This document shows positions 38,174-46,262 of a DNA stretch of 64,000 nucleotides, one piece after another. This DNA is from Thioalkalivibrio sulfidiphilus. GTDB lineage: Bacteria; Pseudomonadota; Gammaproteobacteria; Ectothiorhodospirales; Ectothiorhodospiraceae. Under the pieces are notes generated by a model. It searched no databases, was not told the origin of the DNA, and saw only the letters and a program-made list of their open reading frames with translations. The stretch spans positions 36,162-100,161 of the forward strand of contig NZ_KB898930.1 of the NCBI RefSeq assembly GCF_000377945.1. The letters are read 5' to 3'. A program made the translations under genes and the position numbers. Each line of letters begins with the position of its first letter. Position 1 is the first letter of the stretch.

Positions 38174-39137
38174 GACGGCTGAGCATTCCCGGCGCGACCC
38201 GCTGGCCATCGACTTCTGCGGTATGGATTTCGCCACGCCCCTGGTGCTGCTCTCCGGGTGCGTGGGATTCGGCGAGGAGTATACCCGGGTCGCTGGTTTC
38301 TCCAACCGTGACGTGGGCGCCGTGTGCTTGAAGGGCACCACCGGCCAGGCGCGCCTGGGCAACCTGCCCCACCGGGTGTACGAGACCCCCATGGGCATGC
38401 TCAACGCCATCGGCCTGCAGAACCCCGGCGTGGACAAGGTGGTGGACGAGATCCTGCCCACCCTGGATTTCGACGAGACCCGCTTCATCGCCAACGTCTC
38501 CGGCTCCACCATCGAGGAATACATCGCGGTGACCCGGCGCTTCGACGACTCGCCGGTGGACGCCATCGAGATCAACATCTCCTGCCCCAACGTGAAGGAG
38601 GGCGGCGTGGCTTTTGGCAACGACCCGGACATGTCCGCCCGGGTGGTGGCGGCCTGCCGCCAGGTGACGCAGAAGCCGCTCATCACCAAGCTCTCCCCCA
38701 ACCAGACCGACATCGCCGAGAACGCCCGGCGCTGCATCGAGGCGGGCACCGACGCCTTCGCCGTGATCAACACCCTCATGGGCATGGCCATCGACGCCGA
38801 GTCCCGGGAGGCGGTGATCGGCAACAACCAGGGCGGCCTGTCCGGGCCGGCCATCAAACCCATCGCGCTGCTCAAGGTGCACCAGGTCTACCAGGTGGCG
38901 CGCCCCCACGGCGTGCCCATCATCGGACAGGGCGGCGTGACCTCGCCCAGCGACGCCCTGGAATTCCTCATCGCCGGCGCCAGCGCCGTGGGCGTCGGCA
39001 CGGCGCTGTTCTACGACCCGCTGATCTGCAAGAAGATCAACCAGGGCATCCGGGACTATCTGGATCGCCATGGTCTGGCCAGCGTGGGCCAGCTCACCGG
39101 CAGCCTCACCCTGAACACCCCCCGCGCCTGCGGCTGA
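38172..39137 (+). CDS. pyrD: Dihydroorotate dehydrogenase, class 1B type
   Basis: Oxidises dihydroorotate to orotate in pyrimidine synthesis. The 321-aa FMN TIM barrel shows EINISCPNVKEGG, INTLMGMAID and GGLSGPAIKPIAL, which are closer to the class 1B (PyrDB) catalytic subunit than to the membrane-bound class 2 enzyme usual in enterics. An in-frame stop at 38166 just before the ATG fixes the start. No PyrK electron-transfer partner is next to it. Confidence 0.88.
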   Translation: MTAEHSRRDPLAIDFCGMDFATPLVLLSGCVGFGEEYTRVAGFSNRDVGAVCLKGTTGQARLGNLPHRVYETPMGMLNAIGLQNPGVDKVVDEILPTLDFDETRFIANVSGSTIEEYIAVTRRFDDSPVDAIEINISCPNVKEGGVAFGNDPDMSARVVAACRQVTQKPLITKLSPNQTDIAENARRCIEAGTDAFAVINTLMGMAIDAESREAVIGNNQGGLSGPAIKPIALLKVHQVYQVARPHGVPIIGQGGVTSPSDALEFLIAGASAVGVGTALFYDPLICKKINQGIRDYLDRHGLASVGQLTGSLTLNTPRACG

Positions 39138-39222
39138 ACCGGATTTCCTGCCGCAGGTCTTCTGCCGCCTCTGAGACATCCCCGCCGCGGGGCGTACTCG
39201 CGCCCGCCGATTCCGCATGCTT

Positions 39223-39291
39223 GTAGGTCGGGCTTCAGCCCGACTTGCGGCGTCTGACCGAGCCATGGCTGTCGGCCTGAAGGCCAAGCTC
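39223..39291. repeat. REP-like palindrome pair (GTAGGTCGG family)
   Basis: GTAGGTCGGGCTTCAGCCCG at the left faces GTCGGCCTGAAGGCC at 39271. It lies in the 447-base gap between pyrD and mshI. The rest of the gap (39292-39584) has a T-rich stretch with TTGACA at 39467 but no well-spaced -10 and no gene. Confidence 0.75.
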
Positions 39292-39584
39292 CGACGACGC
39301 TTGTCCCGGAAGACGCTGGGACCGGACTGGCCGGGAGGCCGCAGGCATCGTGATGATGGGATGCACTGTCCGCGTCAGACGGAGACCTGGAATCGGCCGC
39401 ATCCTGCCAGGCCAGTACGGTGACCCCAGAGGTTTCACCGTCAGCATCGAAGCCCCAACTTTTTTATTGACAGCAGGAAGTTAGTCTGCAAACCTCAGGT
39501 GTTATAAGAACCAAAGGGAGCGGGCTCGCCCGATTATTCTGTGAATTACTTCTCAAATTCAGTTTTGAGTCGGTTGATGGTGCC

Positions 39585-40577
39585 ATGATGGGCCTGCACA
39601 GACTGTTGCCAGGATGGGGTCGCGCGAACAAGACCGTCTCCCTGTGTCTGGGCGACGGACACCTCGCCCTGGCAGCCCTCTCCACCGACGGGCAGCTGCA
39701 CACCGAAAGCACCCCTGTCGCCAGCCGCGCCGAGGCCGCTGCCCTGCTCACCCGATGGGTGGAGCAGCAGGGTCTGCGTCGTGCGCCTGCCGTCATCACC
39801 CTGGAGCCGGGCAGCTACAGCCTCATGCAGATGGAGCGTCCCGCGGTGGAGGCCGGTGAACTGGCCGCCGCGGTGCGTTGGCGGGTGCGCGACCTGATCG
39901 ATTTCCCCCTGGACGAAGCCATCACCGACGTCTTTGAGCTGCCCGCGCACGCTCAGCGGGGACGCACACCCATGATCAATGTGGTGGTGGCGCGGGCCGA
40001 GGCCCTGCGCGCCCAGGTGGCGCTGGCCGAATCCGCGGGGCTTGCCCCCTGGAAGATCGACGTGGCGGAGCTGGCCCTGCGCAACCTGGCCGAACGCCAG
40101 ACCCAGGGCAATGAGACCGTGGCCAGCCTATTTCTCATGCCCCATCGAGGCATGGTTCAGATCACCCGCGCCGACAGTCTCTACCTCACCCGGGTGCTGG
40201 AGTACGGCAGCGAGGCCGTGATCAGTGCCGCCCGGGAAGGGGGCGGTGGCTTCGGCGGGCCCTATGACCGGGTGGCCCTGGAGCTGCAGCGCACCATGGA
40301 TTATTACGACAGCCACTTCGGCGCGGCGCCGGTGAAGCGTCTCATCATCATGCCCCCGGGCGAGGAGATGGCCGCCCTCGCCGCCGGCGTGGGCGAGGGG
40401 GTGGGTCTGCCTGCAGGCGTACTGGACGTGGCAGGACTGTTTCCCGGGATCGCCGGTCAGGCGGCGCTGGACGCCCATGCCCTGCTGGCCCTGGGCGGGG
40501 TACTGAATGAGCCCACCCGTGTCAGGCCCGAAAAGGGTACTCAGACCGAGGCAGCGCGTGCGGAGGTGGCCCGGTGA
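39585..40577 (+). CDS. mshI: MSHA biogenesis protein MshI (PilM-like)
   Basis: First gene of a complete MSHA pilus locus. The 330-aa product resembles the PilM/MshI actin-like cytoplasmic component: TVSLCLGDGHLALAALS near the N-terminus, AAVRWRVRDLIDFPLDEAI around residue 89 and an ATPase-like second half. It would recruit MshI2 and MshJ at the inner membrane. Tandem ATG codons at 39585 and 39588 are both possible. The stop overlaps the next start as GTGA. Confidence 0.88.
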   Translation: MMGLHRLLPGWGRANKTVSLCLGDGHLALAALSTDGQLHTESTPVASRAEAAALLTRWVEQQGLRRAPAVITLEPGSYSLMQMERPAVEAGELAAAVRWRVRDLIDFPLDEAITDVFELPAHAQRGRTPMINVVVARAEALRAQVALAESAGLAPWKIDVAELALRNLAERQTQGNETVASLFLMPHRGMVQITRADSLYLTRVLEYGSEAVISAAREGGGGFGGPYDRVALELQRTMDYYDSHFGAAPVKRLIIMPPGEEMAALAAGVGEGVGLPAGVLDVAGLFPGIAGQAALDAHALLALGGVLNEPTRVRPEKGTQTEAARAEVAR

Positions 40578-41224
40578 GGCAGGAGATCAATCTCTACGGT
40601 CCGGCCCTGCTGGGACCCCGGGAACGTTTCTCGGCGCGTCAGCTGGGGATCGCGTTTCTGCTGGCCCTGGTGATCCTGCTGCTGTTCGGACTCTGGCAGC
40701 AGTGGCGCCTGGATCAGATGCGTGCCCGGGCCGATGCCCTGGAGGCGGAGGTGGCCGCCCTGGGTGCCCAGGTGGAACGGGTGGCCGCGACGCTCGCGGC
40801 GAGGGGTGCCAGTGATGCCCTGGCCCGGCAGGTGGAACGCCTGGAACGGGAGCGCGATGGTAAGCGCGCCCTGCTGGAACGCATCTCCGATGAATCCCTG
40901 GGCAACACGGCCGGGTTTTCGGCGCAGCTGGAAGGTCTGGGTCGACGTCATCCCGAGGGCCTGTGGCTGCAGCACATCCATCTCTCCCGGGGCGGCAGCG
41001 TGATTTCCCTGTCCGGGAACACCCTGCGTGCGGAACTGCTACCGCGCTACCTGCAGGCCCTGGCCGAGGAACCGGTGTTCGTGGGCACCACCTTCGACAC
41101 CTTCAGCCTGCAGCGCCCCGAGGGCGCCCGTACACACAGCTTCACCCTGGTCACCCCCTGCATCGGTGCAGATGGCACACGGCTGCGGGGCGAGGACTGC
41201 CTGCGCGGGGAGGAGGGCCGATGA
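40574..41224 (+). CDS. MSHA biogenesis protein MshI2 (PilN-like)
   Basis: The 216-aa product is a bitopic inner-membrane protein: short N-terminus beginning RQEINLYGPALLGPRERFSA, which resembles the PilN INLLP-type cytoplasmic motif that binds PilM, one membrane helix (LGIAFLLALVILLLFGLWQQW) and a periplasmic coiled coil plus ferredoxin-like domain. It starts with GTG in an overlap with mshI and overlaps mshJ by 4 bases, so the three alignment-complex genes are coupled. Confidence 0.85.
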   Translation: MRQEINLYGPALLGPRERFSARQLGIAFLLALVILLLFGLWQQWRLDQMRARADALEAEVAALGAQVERVAATLAARGASDALARQVERLERERDGKRALLERISDESLGNTAGFSAQLEGLGRRHPEGLWLQHIHLSRGGSVISLSGNTLRAELLPRYLQALAEEPVFVGTTFDTFSLQRPEGARTHSFTLVTPCIGADGTRLRGEDCLRGEEGR

Positions 41225-41883
41225 GCAACAAGGCCCAGGGCCCGGTCGCCCAGCTGGCCGCGCGCATCAACGGCCTGGCCCTGCGCGAGCGGTTGCTGCT
41301 CCTGGGCGTGGCGGTGGTGGTCACCGTGCTGGCGGCGGATGCCCTGTGGCTCGGTCCGATCCAGCGGTCGACCGTCGCGGAGACCCAGCGGCTGGAACGC
41401 CTGACCACCCAGCAACAGACGCTGATGAGCCGCCTGGAGGCCCTGAATGCCCAGGCGGCGGAAGACCCCAATGCCCGGTTGCGCGCACAGCTGGAGGTCC
41501 TGCGCGGCGAGGTGTCGGCGCTGGACGAGGCCCTGCTCGCCCGCACCCTGACCTTCGTCTCTCCCCGGCGCATGCCGGGGCTGCTGGAAGACCTGATCAG
41601 GGGCAGCGAGGGCCTGAGCCTGCTGGGCATGCGCAGCGAGCCCGCCACGCGGGTGGAGTCCCTGGCCGTGGGCGAGGGACTGCCGCCGGTCTACCGCCAT
41701 GGCCTGGTCATGGAGCTTCAGGGGGATTACCTGGCCCTGCTGGCCTACCTGCGCACCGTGGAGGCACTGCCCTGGGGCTTGTTCTGGGAATCCCTGCGCA
41801 TCGACAGCGAAGAGGCAGCCCCGGGGCGGTTCCGCATCCGGGTGTTCACCCTGAGTCTGGAGGAGGGCTGGATCGGTGTTTGA
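41221..41883 (+). CDS. mshJ: MSHA biogenesis protein MshJ (PilO-like)
   Basis: The 220-aa product has a short cytoplasmic start, one membrane helix (LLLLGVAVVVTVLAADALWL, about 25-45), a coiled coil (about 50-110) and a small C-terminal domain, the PilO/GspM-like architecture. It would pair with the PilN-like protein and link the motor to the secretin through MshK. Position between mshI2 and mshK supports the name. Confidence 0.85.
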   Translation: MSNKAQGPVAQLAARINGLALRERLLLLGVAVVVTVLAADALWLGPIQRSTVAETQRLERLTTQQQTLMSRLEALNAQAAEDPNARLRAQLEVLRGEVSALDEALLARTLTFVSPRRMPGLLEDLIRGSEGLSLLGMRSEPATRVESLAVGEGLPPVYRHGLVMELQGDYLALLAYLRTVEALPWGLFWESLRIDSEEAAPGRFRIRVFTLSLEEGWIGV

Positions 41884-41920
41884 ATGCAGTGGCAAGTGGC
41901 TGGTGGCGAGTGGCAAGGGA

Positions 41921-42298
41921 ATGCGGCTGCTGTTGATTGGCGTGTGCCTGGCGCTCGCTTCAGCGAATCTCTGGGCTGAGACGGTGCGGGATCCGACGCG
42001 GCCGCCGGTGGCGGTGGAGCCGGTGCGTGCGGCACCCCAGCCGCCGGCGCGCAATTACACCCTGCAGTCCACCCGGGTCTCGGAGGAACGCCGCAGCGCG
42101 GTGATTAATGGGCGCGTGGTGGTGGAGGGGGATCAGATCGGCGGCGCGCGGGTACTGGGCATCGAACAGGCCCGGGTGCGCCTGCGCGACGCCCGGGGCG
42201 AGTTCAGCCTGGCCCTGGCCGTGCCCAAGGTCACCCGGCCTGCCCAGGCCCGCGAATACGATTACCTGGAAACGACATCCACAGAGGCAAGTCAATGA
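41921..42298 (+). CDS. mshK: MSHA biogenesis protein MshK (PilP-like)
   Basis: The 125-aa product has a signal peptide (LLLIGVCLALASANLWA) and a short periplasmic domain starting DPTRPPVA, the PilP/MshK hallmark, with NGRVVVEGDQIGGARVLGIE resembling the GspC-type homology region. ATG 41921 is chosen because it starts the signal peptide; the upstream part of the frame (from 41876) is GGCAAGTGG-type repeat. It overlaps mshL by 4 bases. Confidence 0.85.
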   Translation: MRLLLIGVCLALASANLWAETVRDPTRPPVAVEPVRAAPQPPARNYTLQSTRVSEERRSAVINGRVVVEGDQIGGARVLGIEQARVRLRDARGEFSLALAVPKVTRPAQAREYDYLETTSTEASQ

Positions 42299-43962
42299 TC
42301 ACCAGGCCGAACACCCTCTTCCTGCTGGTCCTGCTGCTCGGCGGTCTCGGGCTCGGCGGGTGCGCCAGCAACCCCGCCCAGTCGCCGGCTCCGGAGACCC
42401 GGGCCGAGGCACCCCCGCCCGCGCCGGCTCCGGTGATACCACCGCCGGAGGTGACCGAGGCCCTGCTGCCACCGCTCGCCCTGCCCGAGACCCGGGCCCC
42501 GGCGGAACCGCGTTTTGACATCGATGTCACGGACGTGTCGGCCCGCGCGTTCTTCATGGGCCTGGTCAAGGACAGCCCCTACAACATGGTGGTGCATCCC
42601 TCGGTGGAGGGGCAGATCAGCCTGACCCTGTCCGGTGTCACCATCCCCGAGGTCATGGACGTGGTGCGCCAGGTCTACGGCTTTGAATATGAGCGCCACC
42701 GTACCGGCTACCTGGTGATGCCCGCCCGACTTCAGGCGCGCATCTTCCACGTGAACTATCTCAACCTGCGAAGGGACGGCGAGTCCCAGACCCGGGTCAG
42801 CTCCGGCGAGACCCGCCGCGACCGGGACGGACTGCAGGACGGCCTGGTGGGCGGCGCCCGCGGCAGCGCCGAGGCCTTTGGTACCCGGGTGCGCACCGAG
42901 ACCGCTTCGGACTTCTGGAACGAGCTCGACTTCGCCCTGCGCTCCATCGTGGGCGACGGCGAGGGCCGCAGCGTGGTGGTCACGCCCCAGTCCAACCTGG
43001 TGGTGGTGCGCGGCCTGCCCTCGGAACTGCGCGAGGTGGAGGCCTATCTCGCCGACGTGCAGGGCAACATGAACCGGCAGGTGATCCTGGAGGCCAAGAT
43101 CGTCGAGGTGGTGCTCTCCGACGGCTTCCAGGCGGGCATCAACTGGGCTGCCCTGGGCCGCCCGCGCAGCGACAGTGAACTGCTGTTCGGCCAGACCGGC
43201 GGCGGCACCATCTTCGGCGAGACCGGGCGCTCCGATATTGCCGGCCAGACCGGCAACCTGGACCCCAACAACCTGGACCCGGTGAACAACGCACTGACCT
43301 CCGCGTTTGGCGGGGTATTCTCAGTGGCCGCCCGGGTGGGCGACTTCACGGCCTTCATCGAACTGCTGGAGACCCAGGGCGAGGTGCAGGTGCTCTCGAG
43401 CCCGCGGGTCTCCACGGTGAACAACCAGAAGGCGGTGATCAAGGTGGGCGCGGACGAGTTCTTCGTCACCGACATCTCCTCCACCACCGTCGTCGGCACG
43501 GCGGCGACCACCTCGCCCAACGTGACCCTGACACCGTTCTTCTCCGGTATCGCCCTGGATGTGACCCCGCAGATCAGCCGCGAGGGTGACGTGATCCTGC
43601 ACATCCATCCCACGGTGAGCGAGGTGACCGAGCAGTCCAAGAACCTGAGCCTGGGGGGCGACACCCAGTCGGTGCCCCTGGCCCTGTCCACAGTGCGCGA
43701 GTCCGACAGCATCGTGCGCGCCCGCAGCGGTCAGATCGTGGTGATCGGCGGCCTGATGACCGAGACCTCCCGGGACCGCCAGGCGAACACGCCGGTGCTG
43801 GGCCGGATTCCGGTGGTGGGCAACCTGTTCCGTCACACCCAGCGCAGCAGCCGCAAGACTGAGCTGGTGATCCTGTTGCGCCCCGTGGTGGTGGACCGGG
43901 ACAGTGCCTGGGACCAGGCCCGGGGCTCGGAACGCATGCGTGAACTGATGAGGATGGAGTAA
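42295..43962 (+). CDS. mshL: MSHA outer-membrane secretin MshL
   Basis: The 555-aa product has a lipoprotein signal with lipobox LGGCAS (Cys about 24), a Pro/Ala-rich linker, an N-domain with VSARAFFMGLVKDSPYNMVVHP and a C-terminal secretin barrel domain including VQVLSSPRVSTVNNQKAVIKVG and GQIVVIGGLMTE. It forms the outer-membrane pore for the pilus. Overlaps mshK as ATGA; mshM follows 8 bases later. Confidence 0.95.
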   Translation: MITRPNTLFLLVLLLGGLGLGGCASNPAQSPAPETRAEAPPPAPAPVIPPPEVTEALLPPLALPETRAPAEPRFDIDVTDVSARAFFMGLVKDSPYNMVVHPSVEGQISLTLSGVTIPEVMDVVRQVYGFEYERHRTGYLVMPARLQARIFHVNYLNLRRDGESQTRVSSGETRRDRDGLQDGLVGGARGSAEAFGTRVRTETASDFWNELDFALRSIVGDGEGRSVVVTPQSNLVVVRGLPSELREVEAYLADVQGNMNRQVILEAKIVEVVLSDGFQAGINWAALGRPRSDSELLFGQTGGGTIFGETGRSDIAGQTGNLDPNNLDPVNNALTSAFGGVFSVAARVGDFTAFIELLETQGEVQVLSSPRVSTVNNQKAVIKVGADEFFVTDISSTTVVGTAATTSPNVTLTPFFSGIALDVTPQISREGDVILHIHPTVSEVTEQSKNLSLGGDTQSVPLALSTVRESDSIVRARSGQIVVIGGLMTETSRDRQANTPVLGRIPVVGNLFRHTQRSSRKTELVILLRPVVVDRDSAWDQARGSERMRELMRME

Positions 43963-43970
43963 GACCGGCC

Positions 43971-44873
43971 ATGTACGCCAGTCACTTCGGTCTTCGGGAT
44001 GAACCCTTCCGGCTCACGCCGGACACGGCCTTCTATTTCGATTACCGGGCCCATCGGGAGGCGCTCAACGTACTCGTGCTGGCACTGCGCGCCGGGGAGG
44101 GTTTCGTCAAGGTCACCGGCGAGGTGGGCACGGGCAAGACCCTCCTGTGCCGCATGCTGATGGAGGCGCTGGAGGCGACTCACGTGACCGCCTATCTGCC
44201 CAACCCCTGCCTGACCGGCAACGGACTGCGCGCCGCCCTGGCCCGGGAGCTGGGCCTGGACCTGCCCCGCAACCTGGGACAGCACCGGGTGCTGGAGCGC
44301 ATCCAGGAACATCTGCTGCACCTGGCCGCAGCGGGTCGGCGGGTGGTGGTGCTGCTGGACGAAGCCCAGGCCCTGCCCGACGAGAGCCTGGAGGCCCTGC
44401 GCCTGCTCACCAACCTGGAAACCGAGCGCCACAAGCTCCTGCAGGTGGTGCTGTTCGGGCAGCCTGAACTGGACGAACGCCTGGCCGGGTCACGGCTGCG
44501 CCAGTTGCGCCAGCGCATCAGCTTCAGCCACCGGCTCGAGCCCCTGGACCGCGCCGGCGTGACTCAGTATGTGCATCACCGCCTGGCCGTGGCGGGTGTG
44601 CCTGATCGATCCCTGTTCGGCCGCAGGGCCCTGGCGGCCCTGCATCGGGCCTCCCGTGGCATCCCGCGCCTGGTGAATATCCTTGCCCACAAGGCACTGC
44701 TCGCCGCCTACGGCGAGGGCGCGGCGCAGATCAGCCCGGGACACGTGCGTCGTGCCGCCCTGGACACCGAAGACGCCCGCAGGCCGGCATCCCTGCGGGG
44801 CTGGGCCCTGGCCGCGCTAGGCAGCGTGGGACTAGGGGCCGCCGCCGCAGCCCTGGGGGCCTGGCTGCCATGA
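43971..44873 (+). CDS. mshM: MSHA biogenesis ATPase MshM (ExeA-like AAA)
   Basis: The 300-aa product begins YASHFGLRDEPFRLTPDTAFYF, the common ExeA/MshM start, and has Walker A GEVGTGKTLLCRML (about 49-62), Walker B VVVLLDEAQALP and a C-terminal single hydrophobic helix (WALAALGSVGLGAAAAALGAWL). ExeA-type ATPases help secretin insertion through peptidoglycan; MshM is presumed similar. Overlaps mshN by 4 bases. Confidence 0.92.
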   Translation: MYASHFGLRDEPFRLTPDTAFYFDYRAHREALNVLVLALRAGEGFVKVTGEVGTGKTLLCRMLMEALEATHVTAYLPNPCLTGNGLRAALARELGLDLPRNLGQHRVLERIQEHLLHLAAAGRRVVVLLDEAQALPDESLEALRLLTNLETERHKLLQVVLFGQPELDERLAGSRLRQLRQRISFSHRLEPLDRAGVTQYVHHRLAVAGVPDRSLFGRRALAALHRASRGIPRLVNILAHKALLAAYGEGAAQISPGHVRRAALDTEDARRPASLRGWALAALGSVGLGAAAAALGAWLP

Positions 44874-46237
44874 GCCTGATCAACGACATGCTCCGTGATC
44901 TGGACCGTCGCCGGCCCGCGGGACAGACGGCGGTCATCGCCGGCGATGTTCGCCCCGTGCCCCGCGCCGGCAGGGCTGGACGGATTCCCTGGGGCGGGGT
45001 GCTGGCCCTGGCTGGCTTGGTGGGCATCGCGGGCGTGGCCTGGGTGGCGGCCTCCGGCCGGGAGGATGCCCTATCCGTGCAGCCTCTGGCGTTGGTCGAG
45101 ACACTTCCAGAACAGCAAGCGCAGGGCTCGGAGCCCGCCTTGCAGGTGGCCATGCTGACGCCGGCGCCGGAAACACGAGCCACTGTCACGCCGCGTGTCC
45201 GATGGGTGGGTGTGGATTCCCAGCAGATGCCCGGCGAGACGCGCGTGAGCCTGCGCTTTTCCGCGTCAGTACCCGAGACGGTGGCACTGCAACGCGAGGG
45301 TGATGATGCCTATCTGCCGCTCACCGGCGTCGAACTGAGGGATGCGCCGGCCCTGCCGGTGGCGCCTGCCACGGGTCCCCTGGGCGGGCTTGGCATCAGT
45401 CATGAAGACGAGCCGATGTTGCAATTCCGCGCACGGCCCGGTTCCACGGTGGCGCTGGAGCGCGATGCTGACGGCCGTCGATTGACACTGGTGTTCCGTG
45501 CGCCGGAGTCGGCCGTGGCCATGGCCCCGTCCAGGGCGGAGCGAGTTGCCCACGCCGATAGCGCCAATCCCATGGAAGAGACACGCGCTTACGCAGGGAG
45601 CCGCACCGAGCCAACGCTGGCCGAGCCGCAGCGCCCGAGGCAGGTGGCGGCGCAGCCAGCCAACCCCGTGGCCCGGCGCAGCCACGCGGATCTCTATGCC
45701 CAGGCCATGGAGGCCGTGCGCCGGGGGGATCTGTCCACCGGCGAGCGCGAGTTGCGCCGGGTGCTGGAGCGGGCGCCCCATTTGCATGAGGCCCGGGAAT
45801 CCCTGGCCACCCTGCTGGCCAGCGACGCCCGGGAGCAGGAGGCCATGGCCCTGCTGCAAGCGGGCCTGCGTGAGGCGCCGGCACGGTCCGAGTCCCGGGT
45901 CCTGCTGGCGCGACTCATGGCGGGGCGCAACGATCTGGACGGGGCGGTGGCGCTGCTGGAAGCGGGCGCCGGGGATGCCGAGACCCTGGCGGCGCTGGCG
46001 GCCCTGTACCAGCGACAGGGTCGTGCCGAGGCGGCCGTGGCCGCCTATCGGCGGGCCCTGTCGGCGCGCAACGACGTGGGCGGCTGGTGGGTGGGGCTGG
46101 GCATTGCCCTGGAGAGTGCCGGTTCGGCGGCGGGTGCACCCCAGGCCTACCGGCGTGCCCTGGCGCTGGGGGGGGTGGACCCGCGTCTGACGGACTACGC
46201 CCAGAGCCGTATCCTGGCCCTGGAGGGTCGGCCATGA
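44870..46237 (+). CDS. mshN: MSHA biogenesis TPR protein MshN
   Basis: The 455-aa product begins SLINDMLRDLDRRR, the conserved MshN/GspB-like N-terminus, followed by one membrane helix (GVLALAGLVGIAGVAWVAA). A periplasmic low-complexity region and TPR repeats from about residue 275 to the end (AMEAVRRGDLSTGERELRRVL, ALYQRQGRAEAAVAAYRRAL) follow. It likely works with MshM and the secretin. Confidence 0.88.
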   Translation: MSLINDMLRDLDRRRPAGQTAVIAGDVRPVPRAGRAGRIPWGGVLALAGLVGIAGVAWVAASGREDALSVQPLALVETLPEQQAQGSEPALQVAMLTPAPETRATVTPRVRWVGVDSQQMPGETRVSLRFSASVPETVALQREGDDAYLPLTGVELRDAPALPVAPATGPLGGLGISHEDEPMLQFRARPGSTVALERDADGRRLTLVFRAPESAVAMAPSRAERVAHADSANPMEETRAYAGSRTEPTLAEPQRPRQVAAQPANPVARRSHADLYAQAMEAVRRGDLSTGERELRRVLERAPHLHEARESLATLLASDAREQEAMALLQAGLREAPARSESRVLLARLMAGRNDLDGAVALLEAGAGDAETLAALAALYQRQGRAEAAVAAYRRALSARNDVGGWWVGLGIALESAGSAAGAPQAYRRALALGGVDPRLTDYAQSRILALEGRP

Positions 46238-46262
46238 AACAGACTCCATGGAGACTTCCGGC

